Of a stretch of 64,000 nt of DNA, positions 43,942 to 53,681 are shown piece after piece. The notes below the pieces were generated by a model. That model searched no databases. It was not told the origin of the DNA and saw only the letters and a list, made by a program, of their open reading frames with translations. The DNA is from Flavitalea sp966112615 (GTDB lineage: Bacteria > Bacteroidota > Bacteroidia > Chitinophagales > Chitinophagaceae): contig CBHWDO010000002.1 in NCBI GenBank assembly GCA_966112615.1, positions 434,001 to 498,000 of the forward strand. Direction: 5' to 3'. Position numbers and translations under genes: made by a program. Numbering within the stretch: the stretch's first letter is position 1; every line of letters starts with the position of its first letter.

Positions 43942-44394
43942 ATGAAGACTTTAGCCTCCTTACTGACAATCGCATCACTGGCATTTTTAGCAAGCTGTGA
44001 TAAAGATGATGATGTAAGTTATACCGCAAAAGAAACGCAACTTATGGCACGTCAATGGAAGATCACTGAGATCACCAGGAAAAGTTTGACTAATCCCAAC
44101 GAGGATAGCAGCATTGTAAAAGATTGTTCTGCAGATGATCGTCTTTCTTTTACATCTAACAAACGATTCCAGTTTAATGACGGGAACAGTAAATGTGATA
44201 CAGCTATTTTCCAATACGACAGTGGTACCTGGGCTTTCGCAAATAATGAAACTGTTCTGAAACTCACAGGATCAAAAAGAGTACAGAACTGGAATATTGT
44301 AACCTTCAATGATTCCATTTTGAAAGTACAATGGCTCGACAGCATCTCTGCTAATAATAAGGTACTTAAAACTATCTCGCTGAAAAATAAATAA
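43942..44394 (+). CDS. Lipocalin-like lipoprotein
   Basis: A 150-residue lipoprotein: signal peptide with lipobox Cys19 (FLASCDKDDD), then RQWKITEITRKS and alternating beta-strand segments such as LSFTSNKRFQFNDG and YDSGTWAFANNE, the layout of small Bacteroidota lipocalin-like proteins. Role unknown. An A/T-only stretch near 43829-43855 and no clear promoter precede it. A 13-bp hairpin separates it from the sigma-factor gene. Confidence 0.75.
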   Translation: MKTLASLLTIASLAFLASCDKDDDVSYTAKETQLMARQWKITEITRKSLTNPNEDSSIVKDCSADDRLSFTSNKRFQFNDGNSKCDTAIFQYDSGTWAFANNETVLKLTGSKRVQNWNIVTFNDSILKVQWLDSISANNKVLKTISLKNK

Positions 44395-44400
44395 TTCATC

Positions 44401-44429
44401 TCCGGGAAGTATGGATCATACTTCCCGGA
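44401..44429 (+). terminator. Hairpin between lipoprotein and sigma-factor genes
   Basis: A perfect 13-bp stem TCCGGGAAGTATG/CATACTTCCCGGA around GAT, with a weak T tail. It ends 13 bases before the sigma-factor start. Confidence 0.75.
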
Positions 44430-44442
44430 TCTTAAATGATCG

Positions 44443-44988
44443 TTGGTTTTGGAAACAGAACAACTGTTTGATTGGATCGAAGGATGCAGGGGTAATGACA
44501 GGTCTTCACAGGAAAAGATCTACCGTCATTTCTATGCCCGTATGTATTCATTGGTCAACAGGTATGTTCAGGATGAACAGGAGATCATCAGTATCGTTAA
44601 TGATGGATTTTTAAAAGCCTTTATGGCTATTGAAAAGTATTCTTCTGAACTGGGAACCTTCCAGGCATGGCTTTCCAAAATAACAACCAACACTGCACTC
44701 GATCATTTAAGAAAAAAGGAGCGTTTGCCCTTAACCACTGAGATCAATGAAGAGATCCCCCTTCGTGATGATAGTCATTTGAAAGTAATGAAACCGGAAT
44801 ACTTGCAGGGACTGATTGGAAAACTTCCTCAACTTGCCAAGTCTGTGCTTTCACTCAATATGGATGGTTATTCACACAAAGAGATATCGATGCTGTTGAA
44901 TATTTCTGAGCTTTCTTCCAGGTGGCATCTTTCTCAGGCAAAGAAGCAGATCAGGGAAAAGCTTAAACACGAAAATATTTGGGGATGA
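44443..44988 (+). CDS. ECF-type RNA polymerase sigma factor
   Basis: A 181-residue sigma-70 family protein with region 2 (KIYRHFYARMYSLVNRYV, then FLKAFMAIEKYSSELGTFQA and TTNTALDHLRKK) and region 4 (VLSLNMDGYSHKEISMLLNI and SSRWHLSQAKKQIRE). No ATG fits the frame; TTG 44443 or 44449 is the start, giving MVLETEQLFDWI. It overlaps the next gene by four bases, the usual arrangement of an ECF sigma with its membrane partner. Confidence 0.85.
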   Translation: MVLETEQLFDWIEGCRGNDRSSQEKIYRHFYARMYSLVNRYVQDEQEIISIVNDGFLKAFMAIEKYSSELGTFQAWLSKITTNTALDHLRKKERLPLTTEINEEIPLRDDSHLKVMKPEYLQGLIGKLPQLAKSVLSLNMDGYSHKEISMLLNISELSSRWHLSQAKKQIREKLKHENIWG

Positions 44989-45932
44989 TAATAAAATTTA
45001 CACCAACACCCACTCCTGAACATGTGGATATGGCATGGATGCAGATGCAGTCCTTACTGGAGAAACATCTTCCTATCCAGCACAAAAGAAAAAATGTTTT
45101 GCTTTTTATATCAAAGATTGCTGCGGTTTTTTTGCTTTTGCTTCAAATCCCTGTAGCATTTCAAATGGGATCCATGAATGTATCACAGGTTCAGAAACCT
45201 GCTGAAGATTATACAGTGATCAACACTGTTGAAAAGGTTAATAAGGCTCATCATTATACAATGGATAATTCATTTATCCGTCATGCTTCAGTACAGGTTA
45301 AGCCAGAAGATGTTGACTATGACATAAAAACTATTGCTGCATTGCCGGAACTGGAAAACAGTAATGTTCATTTGGAACAGAAAGAAATTTATTTTTCTTC
45401 TGTATTAAAAACTCAAACAGATGTGAAGAAAATAGATCTTTCCATTCCATCAGAACACAGATCATCTTCCGTTGACGTACAGTTTGCAGTAAAATCTAAT
45501 TTGCCCTTGCATATCCAGGATATGGTTTCCAATGATCAGCAGAGAATCCGTTCCGCTCAGTACCTCGATATACCACTGAATGTAACGATTCCGGTATCAT
45601 CCAGGATCAATGTGCATGCTGGTGTACAGGTGTCTTATCTCCAAGATATTCAGACTAAAGAAATGTTTGCTATAAATAATTCAATAGACATGCCTTCTGT
45701 AAGTACGCTGGTTGTCCCGGTTGCAAGAACAATAGCACCTGCACCAAATATGAGCCAGGATATTTCTGTCAAAAATATTAACAGGGGGTTAAATGCTGGA
45801 GTAAGTTATAAAGCAGGTCCTGGGGAAGTAGGAGTGTTATACCAATATGGATCAGGACAGATCTATGGAATGCAGGGAAGTAATAAGAACAGGCATAATA
45901 TCAGTATTTCATTCAAATGCCCGATTAAGTAA
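44985..45932 (+). CDS. Membrane protein coupled to ECF sigma factor (possible anti-sigma/barrel protein)
   Basis: A 315-residue protein with a short soluble head (about 1-38), one membrane segment (about 39-60) and a long extracytoplasmic part. The head/helix layout and ATGA overlap with the sigma gene suggest an anti-sigma or sensor role. The last ~120 residues (NVHAGVQVSYLQ, GLNAGVSYKAGPGEVGVLY, NISISFKC) alternate like beta-barrel strands, as in Bacteroidota proteins with an anti-sigma-like head and a PorT-like barrel tail. No classical zinc anti-sigma motif was seen. Confidence 0.6.
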   Translation: MIIKFTPTPTPEHVDMAWMQMQSLLEKHLPIQHKRKNVLLFISKIAAVFLLLLQIPVAFQMGSMNVSQVQKPAEDYTVINTVEKVNKAHHYTMDNSFIRHASVQVKPEDVDYDIKTIAALPELENSNVHLEQKEIYFSSVLKTQTDVKKIDLSIPSEHRSSSVDVQFAVKSNLPLHIQDMVSNDQQRIRSAQYLDIPLNVTIPVSSRINVHAGVQVSYLQDIQTKEMFAINNSIDMPSVSTLVVPVARTIAPAPNMSQDISVKNINRGLNAGVSYKAGPGEVGVLYQYGSGQIYGMQGSNKNRHNISISFKCPIK

Positions 45933-45961
45933 GTTCTACGGGGAAATTTCGATTAAGGGTA

Positions 45962-45996
45962 AGCGTCCTGTATTCCTACAGGACGCTGTTTTTTTT
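45962..45996 (+). terminator. Terminator between sigma/membrane pair and haloperoxidase gene
   Basis: An 11-bp perfect stem AGCGTCCTGTA/TACAGGACGCT around TTCC, then eight T. It serves the + strand pair and abuts the stop of the minus-strand haloperoxidase-like gene. Confidence 0.9.
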
Positions 45997-47542
45997 ATTC
46001 TGCTCCGTCAGTTTTCGCTCTCTCTACTGCATAATTCCCGATATTCTTTCCTACAACCAAACCTATTTCACAATCACTTCTGTAATGGATTGCTCCATAC
46101 ATTCTTGAAATGCTTGCTTCCTGTGCCATAGCTGCATACTGTGTTGCTTTCTCAGGAATTAAATGACCAAGTATTGTTGCTGCCGCACCACTAAAAGTTG
46201 AGTGACCTGATATGTATGATGGGAAATTAGGAAGCCCAGTTACTGTTTTGATCCTTGTATCAAGTTGTGAAGGTCTTGGATTGAAATATTTCATTTTGGT
46301 ATCCCAGCAAACAATGGCAGCATCCATCATCGACATATTTAATAATGCCAGGTTTCTTGCCCATCTTACTTCACTAATTTTCTTTTTAACCAGGTCCTGT
46401 GCTGCAATTGCATTCCAGTGTCCGGGAGGTGTGGAAGTACCAACTCCATCAGCCCAGAAATGAACTATTCTAATCATTTCCCGGGTTGGATTTTTAGAGA
46501 ATTCATAGATCTCCTGCAATTCTTTTTTCATCTGGTCTGAATGAACAGATGGTGGAGGTGGTGGACAAAGCGATACCGCTGTAAGTGAATCAAACAAGAA
46601 CGCTTTTGTTTTTCCAAAAGAAGAAAGCATTGGAGGTCTTGCAGGAGTTTCCATGCTCTTCCATGGGGTTTCATTTCTATCAATACAATCCTGTGCTAGT
46701 TTGTCCCACATAGCTTTATTTCCTCCTGCCTGTCCTGCACGATCGGTTCTTGCTCTTGCCACAAATTTCAAAGCAACTGCCCGTCCAATACTTTCGCCTG
46801 CTTCTATATCACTTCTCACATTTGCTCCCGACATGATCCTTGCGCGACGATGATCTTCTGCTTTTTTCTGAATGAAATCCTGTTCGCCAGGGAATAATAA
46901 TTTCAACATTTCAACAGTTGCACCAATCACTGTTCCGTCTTCAGAAGGAAATGATGGAAGCGAAGATTTTGGAACAAGAACTTTCAGTGTTGAATCTACT
47001 TTATATGGTGCAGCACGATTATAAACTGATTTATAATGATAGGTTGAAACCAATGCATCATATTGTGCAGCACTTACATAAGCATATGCCCTTGCAGCAT
47101 ATGGAGGGTTGGCAAAAGGAAATAATGGATATGCCAATGGATTGGCTGCATCCGGGGCAGGATAGGTTCCATCCGGATTCTGATAAGGAGGCAGATTATA
47201 TTTTGCCACCAATTCTCTCATGATCTCATTCCATCTCAATACAGCACCGGCACTCCAGTATTCGATATTTTCCTTATCTGCCTGGGTCATGCGACTCTGC
47301 CATGATTTTATTTCATTGATCTGGGCCCGGTAATCCGGGTTATTGGTGGGTATAGGACTGTTGACAGTCACTTCGTCGGGACCAGTCAGCAATACCTGTT
47401 TCCATGTTCCGGCAGCCTCATCCACATTTGAAGGATCAATCGGTCCAAACTGCCTGTTGGTTTCTGTAATTTCTTTTGAGCAGGATGCAATGATGAATAA
47501 TCCTACCAGCATCACTGCAAATGCATGTATATACCTTTTCAT
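45995..47542 (-). CDS. Vanadium-haloperoxidase-like PAP2 lipoprotein
   Basis: A 515-residue exported protein with lipobox Cys21 (FIIASCSKE). The C-terminal third has the three PAP2/vanadium haloperoxidase segments: KMKYFNPRPSQ, FPSYISGHSTFSGAA and SRMYGAIHYRSDCEIG, supplying the Arg and His residues that bind vanadate or phosphate. Either haloperoxidase or acid phosphatase activity would fit; sequence alone does not decide. It lies 21 bases after an outer-membrane beta-barrel gene on the same strand. Confidence 0.82.
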   Translation of the reverse strand: MKRYIHAFAVMLVGLFIIASCSKEITETNRQFGPIDPSNVDEAAGTWKQVLLTGPDEVTVNSPIPTNNPDYRAQINEIKSWQSRMTQADKENIEYWSAGAVLRWNEIMRELVAKYNLPPYQNPDGTYPAPDAANPLAYPLFPFANPPYAARAYAYVSAAQYDALVSTYHYKSVYNRAAPYKVDSTLKVLVPKSSLPSFPSEDGTVIGATVEMLKLLFPGEQDFIQKKAEDHRRARIMSGANVRSDIEAGESIGRAVALKFVARARTDRAGQAGGNKAMWDKLAQDCIDRNETPWKSMETPARPPMLSSFGKTKAFLFDSLTAVSLCPPPPPSVHSDQMKKELQEIYEFSKNPTREMIRIVHFWADGVGTSTPPGHWNAIAAQDLVKKKISEVRWARNLALLNMSMMDAAIVCWDTKMKYFNPRPSQLDTRIKTVTGLPNFPSYISGHSTFSGAAATILGHLIPEKATQYAAMAQEASISRMYGAIHYRSDCEIGLVVGKNIGNYAVERAKTDGAE

Positions 47543-47563
47543 GATAATAATATTTTGTAATGC

Positions 47564-48487
47564 TTATTTCCTGTTAACGTTAAAGATGTAGAAGATGCCT
47601 CCATAATATGTAGTCGACTGGCCCATATTCCTTCCGGAAACGGTGAAGTCTGAGCCTGCAACAAATGTTGTTTCACCCAATTTTTTAGGGCGCCATTTTA
47701 TCGAAGGGCCAATGGTCGTAGCAATCATCCTGTTACTTGGAAATGGCATATTATTCCTGGTGATATCGAAACCTCCCAGTGATTTAAAGTGATTCATTAC
47801 AGCTTCAGCAATAAATGTTTTGCTTCTGTATCCTGCACGCAGGTTGATGTTCGCAGCATCAGGCATTTCTACTTCATTGCTGTAATGCATTTCTGTGGTG
47901 TAATAAGCGTCGCGGTCTATCTTGATATTATTTCTTCTCATGTAAGCACCGGAAGCAGTAATGAAAACTTTGTTTCTTTCAAAATCAAGCAATACTCTTC
48001 CTGATAAAGTTCTGCTCCTTAATCCAATGGAGAAAGGCAGGAAATCGGCTGTATAATTACTCAATGGAGTTGAATATCCTGCAATAAGCGCAAGTCTGAA
48101 GGTTCCCTTTGCCACATCTTTTTTAAGCGGCATATATTTTAGAAATAAACTCAGATCCTGGAATCCTTCCATTCCTTTAAAAGTTCCTGCAGAAGCCTTT
48201 GTTTGTACATAGGGAACATTGAACAGGAAGTTGAGTTTTTTGGAAATTCCATAGTTTCCCATAACGCTATAAACCTTTGTGGAAACCGTTCCAAGGTTTT
48301 CGTTGGTCCTGTTCAGTTTTCCTTCCCAGTAATGATCCCAGCTGCTGTAGCTGGCCATGGGTCCTACGCAGAATAAGCCCTGCGCCATCATATCATAATC
48401 GTTGTCGGTTTGTGCGAATGCAAAATTAGAACTGCATGCAAGCAGTATTGCAGGCAGTATATGCCTGAATGAAAATTGGGGTTTCAT
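47564..48487 (-). CDS. Outer-membrane beta-barrel (transporter-like) protein
   Basis: A 307-residue protein with a signal peptide (cleavage near AFAQ, residue 26) and continuous amphipathic strands (VYSVMGNYGISKKLNFLFNV, GFQDLSLFLKYMP, RLALIAGYSTPLSNY), ending on an aromatic GIFYIFNV strand. This resembles the phenol-degradation MetA-like or general transporter barrels. Function unknown; position upstream of the PAP2 protein suggests they serve one process. Confidence 0.7.
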   Translation of the reverse strand: MKPQFSFRHILPAILLACSSNFAFAQTDNDYDMMAQGLFCVGPMASYSSWDHYWEGKLNRTNENLGTVSTKVYSVMGNYGISKKLNFLFNVPYVQTKASAGTFKGMEGFQDLSLFLKYMPLKKDVAKGTFRLALIAGYSTPLSNYTADFLPFSIGLRSRTLSGRVLLDFERNKVFITASGAYMRRNNIKIDRDAYYTTEMHYSNEVEMPDAANINLRAGYRSKTFIAEAVMNHFKSLGGFDITRNNMPFPSNRMIATTIGPSIKWRPKKLGETTFVAGSDFTVSGRNMGQSTTYYGGIFYIFNVNRK

Positions 48488-48546
48488 ATAAGTTACATTA
48501 AAAGTTCAAGGGCAATGCCGTAAATAAAATGGTCAATTATCAACCA

Positions 48547-49092
48547 TTAGCATTGCGGTGGCCTTTCCATAAACCTGTATGTCCCCTTTTGCAGTTGTGC
48601 AAAAAACTCAGGATAATTTAAGTGAGAGGTATTTTCCAGCGCCGATAGATTCCAGATACTATTCAATTCACGGAATTCCGGACTGAAGATCTTTAAAACA
48701 TTTACTGCCTTCTTTTCTTTGGCAGTTGCGCCCACATCATTGGTTGATTTGAAGTAACCAAGCTGGGCTTTTTTGATATTTTCTTTTGCCTTATTCGGAG
48801 CAACAAGAATGTATAGAGTGTCGTTTGTGATCTTTCTTTTTACGTATTTATATTGTCTTCCTTTGAAAGAGATCTCACCATCATAGCGTTCGTAATTTTT
48901 CCAGTTATTCTGGTAAGGAAGATTGATAGGGATCTTCATCTCCACAAGATCTTCTTCATTATACTCGCGCGCATCGAGGCGAGCTTCCATCTTTTTATCT
49001 GAAATTCTTTCAATATAATTGAACACTAACCTGTAACCCACAAAGTTAAACAGGAGCAATACCAGGAGCGATATGGCAGCAATCTTCTTCAA
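48547..49092 (-). CDS. Hypothetical membrane-anchored protein
   Basis: I do not recognise this 181-residue protein. It has an N-terminal hydrophobic anchor (about 4-22), then a charged region with EEDLVEMKIPINLPY and KGRQYKYVKRKI, and ends in MERPPQC. It is expected to face the periplasm. It lies 59 bases upstream of the barrel gene on the same strand and may belong to its transcript; the histidine-kinase gene ends 57 bases further upstream. Confidence 0.6.
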   Translation of the reverse strand: MKKIAAISLLVLLLFNFVGYRLVFNYIERISDKKMEARLDAREYNEEDLVEMKIPINLPYQNNWKNYERYDGEISFKGRQYKYVKRKITNDTLYILVAPNKAKENIKKAQLGYFKSTNDVGATAKEKKAVNVLKIFSPEFRELNSIWNLSALENTSHLNYPEFFAQLQKGTYRFMERPPQC

Positions 49093-49149
49093 GTTAGTTT
49101 GGCATAGCTAGCGCTACGAAGCCCAATATAAGTAAAAATTCATATTCTA

Positions 49150-50670
49150 CTATTCAGGAAGAAAAACTTTGAAAGATGCTCCCTGCCCGGGCTGTGATTC
49201 AGCCTGGATATAACCTCCATGATTTTCAGCAACTTTTCGTGCAATTGCCAATCCAACACCGGACCCTTTGTACTCTGCATTTCCATGTAACCGGTGAAAT
49301 ACATTGAAGATTCGTTCGGCTTCCTTTTGTTCAAATCCAATCCCGTTATCTGTTATAGCGATCTCATGATAGGATTTCGTGAATTCACCGGCAGGGTTTC
49401 TGATCCCGGAACTTTTTGCAGAGGTTATTCTGACAACAGGAGGAACACCCGGTTGCTGGTATTTCAGGGAATTTCCAAGCAGGTTTCTGAATAATTGAAT
49501 GATCTGTTGAGGGTAACCTTTGAATGAAGGAAGGGTTTCAACTTCAATAACAGCTTTCTTTTCCTGGATCTCAAGATCAAATTCTTCCAGTAATTGATGT
49601 ATGATCTTATTGAGATCAATATCTGATTTCTCCTGGGGCTTTGAACTAACCTGCGAAAATTCGAGCAGATCGTCGATCAATGCACCCATTTTCTGACTGG
49701 CTGATTGAAGCCGATCGAAAATGTTATTGTCCTGCTCATTCATTTTTCCTTCCAGCTGAGTTCTCAATCTTTCAGAGAAGTAGTTGATCTTTCTGATCGG
49801 TTCTTTAAGATCGTGTGATGCGGCGTATGCAAATTCTTCAAGGCTTGAATTGGATCTTTTCAACTCTTCCATCAATTCCATCTGCCTCAGGTCTGCTTCT
49901 TTATTGGATGTAATGTCCATGAAAATATTGATCAGGCTATTTTCATCCATTCTCGCTACAGAAAGTTCCAGCCACTTTTTTTCAGGTTGAAAAAAGTATT
50001 CCGATGTAAAGGATTGGCCGGTTTCTAGTGTTTTTACAGCCAGCTGAAATAAGGGACTGTCAAACAATGCAGGATCGATCTCTTTAATTGTTTTTTGAAC
50101 GAGGGTTTCAAGTGGAATGCCTATAAATTTTGCAGCAGTTTCATTTGCAAGGATGGTTGTACCATCAACAATAATTCCGTTGTTATCCCTTAAGGCCATT
50201 GTGATCGAAATTCCTACCGGTGAATAGTAAAGCAGATTTTCCAGCAGGTGCGCCTGTTCTTTTAATTCCTTACGTTGGTTCTCCAATTCCATGATGATCC
50301 GGTTTTCCTCTGTACGATCCTGTACCACACTTAATATGCCACCCCGGATTTTTGACCTTAAAACTTTTGCGTATTTATTTAATGCTGGATTATAAACATT
50401 GGTTTCTGAGCGTTCTCCTGTTGTGTATATATGTAGCATTTCATTATATATCGCTACACGTAAGTATTCATCAAGAGTAGGAGAGGTTTTGACGGTAATG
50501 TCGGGAAGGAAACCATCAGTAAAATTCAGGTATTTCAATCCTTCTTCATTACTGTATGCATATTTGAAATCAACAGGCAGTTCATTATTATCTTCAAAGA
50601 TGGGAGCCAGCCATATGATCGCCTGGGGCTGTCCGTCAAAAAATTCTTTTAGCTCTTTAAGATCCGTCAT
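49150..50670 (-). CDS. Soluble PAS histidine kinase
   Basis: A 506-residue cytosolic sensor kinase with no membrane segments. One or two PAS-like regions occupy about 1-255 (the second near NLLYYSPVGISITMAL), followed by HisKA with phospho-acceptor H286 in ASHDLKEPIRK and an ATPase domain with ITDNGIGF and GSGVGLAIARK. SHDLKEP is the bacteriophytochrome-type HisKA motif. No response-regulator gene adjoins it. Confidence 0.9.
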   Translation of the reverse strand: MTDLKELKEFFDGQPQAIIWLAPIFEDNNELPVDFKYAYSNEEGLKYLNFTDGFLPDITVKTSPTLDEYLRVAIYNEMLHIYTTGERSETNVYNPALNKYAKVLRSKIRGGILSVVQDRTEENRIIMELENQRKELKEQAHLLENLLYYSPVGISITMALRDNNGIIVDGTTILANETAAKFIGIPLETLVQKTIKEIDPALFDSPLFQLAVKTLETGQSFTSEYFFQPEKKWLELSVARMDENSLINIFMDITSNKEADLRQMELMEELKRSNSSLEEFAYAASHDLKEPIRKINYFSERLRTQLEGKMNEQDNNIFDRLQSASQKMGALIDDLLEFSQVSSKPQEKSDIDLNKIIHQLLEEFDLEIQEKKAVIEVETLPSFKGYPQQIIQLFRNLLGNSLKYQQPGVPPVVRITSAKSSGIRNPAGEFTKSYHEIAITDNGIGFEQKEAERIFNVFHRLHGNAEYKGSGVGLAIARKVAENHGGYIQAESQPGQGASFKVFLPE

Positions 50671-50846
50671 TAATGTTTAATAGTTAATAGCACAAGGTAA
50701 CACCAATTCTTAATTCATCACCTTAAGTATTTTATACAATTAAAATCTAAATTAATCGTGATTGATTTTTTTATAGACATTCATTGTATAGATTTAAGCT
50801 GAATCTTAACCTTTGTCAGCTTCACTTATTAAATGAATAATCAATA

Positions 50847-53141
50847 GTGAAAATATTTACCGTCCTCTTAACCCTGTTTTTACCATACCTTATTTTTTCG
50901 CAGGAAGTAAATCCTGAAGCACTTCTCGAACGCTTTAATGAAGCACCCCAGGAAAAAGTATATTTAAAATTCAATAAGGCTGATTACCTGGCCGGAGAAA
51001 CAATGGTCTTTAAAGGATATGTATTATCCGGGTATACGACTTCCCCAATCTCAACAAATCTTTACATTGAATGCATGGATTCCCGGAAGAATATTATCTA
51101 TAAAAATATGCTTCCTCTTTTCAATGGTGTTGCTGATGGATCTTTTATCATCCCTAAAGATATTTCAGAAGGTGTCTATTATTTCAGGGCATACACAAGG
51201 TGGATGCTTAACTGGGATGATCAGTTCAATTTTGTTGAGCCAATTAATATTTATAATACCAGTTCTCAGACTTATCTAAAGAAACTTCCTGTTGCATACG
51301 AGGCTAGTATTCATGTTGAAGGAGGACAACTCATAAATGAGGTTCCAGCCAATATTTCGGTTCGGTTAAATGCAAAGGGTGAACTTCCAATAGAATGGAG
51401 TGGTTACCTGTTTGAAAAGTCTGATAGCCTGGAGCGATTGGTTTCTTTTCAGAATCTGAATGAAGAGTTTGCTTCATTCAGGTTTGTTCCTTTTGCTGGA
51501 AAAAGGTATGCATTAAGAATTACCGATAATGTCGGGAATATTTCAAACCTTGATCTTCCTGGTACAGCAGAAGATGGAATAGGTATTCAACTCGTAAATT
51601 ATAGCGGTGATCTTTTATACAACCTGGTCAGTAAGAAAAGTTCTTTAAAAGGTTTTAAAATACTGGCACAGGTTCAGGGTGAAATTTTATACAACGGTAT
51701 CATCAATGCAGACCGTAAAGAAGTTAATGGTCAGATCAAATTGGATTCCGTTTGTGTAGGCATCATTCATTTTACTTTGTTTGATCCTGAAGGAAAAGCA
51801 ATTTCAGAGCGACTGATCTTTCCGAATGCTGAATTTATTCCTGTAAATAAACCTTCATTTAAAGTTAATAAAACTGAAGACTCTCTGGAATTGATCATTC
51901 AATCTGATTCAGCCTTTAATGCCACTGGCATTGTAGAATTGTTAGATTCCAGGTTGCCCATTAAAGAAACTGAATGGAATATTTTATGCGCAACCTATTT
52001 CGGAGATCTTGTCCGAAGGCCATATAAAGCAGCATCCTATTTCAACTCAACAAATGAGCGTACAAGAAAGGCCCTGGATGCGCTGATGATTGCTGAAAAA
52101 TGGAACCGTTTTTCCTGGGATTCATTGCAGAAGCAATTATCAAAAGAACTAATGTACCAACCGGATAATTATCTTGATTTTACCGGAACGGTTGTAAGAA
52201 ACAGGAAACTTATGACGAAGGCCCAGATCAATTTTTGGATCCAGACCATAACCGGGATGAATATTGTATCTGCTAAAACAGATACTACGGGAGTGTTGAA
52301 ATTTGAAGGACAGGTTTTTTACGATACAACGAAGGTGTTTTTCAAAGGAAATTCTGACAGGGCATGGGCACAGGATATTGAGATCAGGTTTCAAAAAAAT
52401 GTTTCTTTCAGAAGATATATTCCTTCACTTCCCCCAACTTCCTTTGAAACAGTTATCAGAACTCCTGCAGACACTTTGCCTTCAGTAGTGAAATTGTACC
52501 AGGAAAACCTGGAACATGAAACCAATGAAAACAAGAAATACAAAATGATGCAGGAAGTGGTGGTAAAGGCAAGGAAAATTGATGCTATCAGGAAATTAAA
52601 TGATGAACTCAGTTCAGGGAAATTTCAATCGAATAATGAAACGGTAATAGATTTTGTGAATAACAAACAAAGCATAAATGGCTCCTCCAACATTATACAA
52701 TGGCTGCAGGGTAGGGTAGCGGGATTGACTGTATTATCTAACGGTGGAGATTTCATACCATATCTTAGGGGAAAACAGGCTTATATTTTCTTTAATGAAT
52801 TTCCAATCGATGCATCAATGGCGGTTTCAATTTCTCCTTTGGATATTGCAATGATCAAGATAATAAGAAATGATGCATTGCTTGGAGGAGGTGTGATTGC
52901 CATTTATGGCTTAAAAGGAGGTATGAGTAATAATATCGATGAATCAACTATTCCTAACAATACCCTTATTGGATATTCCAAACCTTTGGTTCCACCCAGT
53001 TATTGGAAAACAAACTTTCAACCTGGTAATAACCAGCAAAAATTAACCTTCAACCGAACATCGCCGGATGAAGGTTACAGAGTTAAGGTCACAGGATTTA
53101 ATGATAAAGGACTTCCTGTTTTTATAGTAAAAGATCTATAA
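50847..53141 (+). CDS. Secreted MG2-domain protein with TonB-plug-like C-terminus
   Basis: A 764-residue exported protein, read from GTG 50847 with a signal peptide (to about residue 18, YLIFSQ). The N-terminus is macroglobulin-like (YLKFNKADYLAGETMVFKGY). The C-terminal ~180 residues form a TonB-plug-like domain (IIQWLQGRVAGLTVLSNGG, DIAMIKIIRNDALLGGG) with no barrel. Such proteins occur widely in Bacteroidota; the role is unknown. It ends overlapping the convergent YbhB-type gene by six bases. Confidence 0.75.
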   Translation: MKIFTVLLTLFLPYLIFSQEVNPEALLERFNEAPQEKVYLKFNKADYLAGETMVFKGYVLSGYTTSPISTNLYIECMDSRKNIIYKNMLPLFNGVADGSFIIPKDISEGVYYFRAYTRWMLNWDDQFNFVEPINIYNTSSQTYLKKLPVAYEASIHVEGGQLINEVPANISVRLNAKGELPIEWSGYLFEKSDSLERLVSFQNLNEEFASFRFVPFAGKRYALRITDNVGNISNLDLPGTAEDGIGIQLVNYSGDLLYNLVSKKSSLKGFKILAQVQGEILYNGIINADRKEVNGQIKLDSVCVGIIHFTLFDPEGKAISERLIFPNAEFIPVNKPSFKVNKTEDSLELIIQSDSAFNATGIVELLDSRLPIKETEWNILCATYFGDLVRRPYKAASYFNSTNERTRKALDALMIAEKWNRFSWDSLQKQLSKELMYQPDNYLDFTGTVVRNRKLMTKAQINFWIQTITGMNIVSAKTDTTGVLKFEGQVFYDTTKVFFKGNSDRAWAQDIEIRFQKNVSFRRYIPSLPPTSFETVIRTPADTLPSVVKLYQENLEHETNENKKYKMMQEVVVKARKIDAIRKLNDELSSGKFQSNNETVIDFVNNKQSINGSSNIIQWLQGRVAGLTVLSNGGDFIPYLRGKQAYIFFNEFPIDASMAVSISPLDIAMIKIIRNDALLGGGVIAIYGLKGGMSNNIDESTIPNNTLIGYSKPLVPPSYWKTNFQPGNNQQKLTFNRTSPDEGYRVKVTGFNDKGLPVFIVKDL

Positions 53142-53600
53142 AATATATGCTCCTTCAGGAGAAGTACAAACCGTAAGCAGTTCTGCAACATCGATAATAT
53201 GTTTATGCATCATTTTTTCTACCTCTTCTCGTTCAGAAGCGGCAGGAAGATCGAGCACTACATCCAATGCATATAGCCTGAACCAGTATTGATGTGTATC
53301 CTTGAAAAATTTAGGACAAGGTCCTTCATAACCGAAACTGTGGTTGTTGGCCAATCCTTCTGTTGCTCCTTCGGGAATTTCATTCATATTGATCTTAGCT
53401 GTTCCCGGCGGTATATTGAATAAATGCCAGTGCGTCCAGGGCTTTGGTGTTGCATCAATATCCTCAAATATCAAAACCAGGCTTTTAGTATTCTCAGGAA
53501 TTTCAGAGATGAATAATGGTGGATTTACATTTGAACCGAGACAGGTATACTGCTGAGGAATTTGTTCCCCATGAACAAAATCAGGACAGGTTAATTGCAT
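53136..53600 (-). CDS. YbhB/YbcL-family (PEBP/Raf kinase inhibitor-like) protein
   Basis: A 154-residue phosphatidylethanolamine-binding-protein-fold protein. The conserved segments LVLIFEDIDATPKPWTHWHL, NIPPGTAKI, GYEGPCPKFFKDTHQYWF and the late ASEREEVEKMMHKHI follow the bacterial YbhB order. ATG 53600 (MQLTCPDF) is the family start; the frame is open further upstream but overlaps the promoter of the divergent glycosyltransferase. Ligand and role are unknown. Confidence 0.92.
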   Translation of the reverse strand: MQLTCPDFVHGEQIPQQYTCLGSNVNPPLFISEIPENTKSLVLIFEDIDATPKPWTHWHLFNIPPGTAKINMNEIPEGATEGLANNHSFGYEGPCPKFFKDTHQYWFRLYALDVVLDLPAASEREEVEKMMHKHIIDVAELLTVCTSPEGAYIL

Positions 53601-53681
53601 GATGAAATTTATCTGTTGTATTATCAATCGTATGCCAGCCATGGTATAATTTTTCCTATTGCTGTACCACAACAACGAGGA

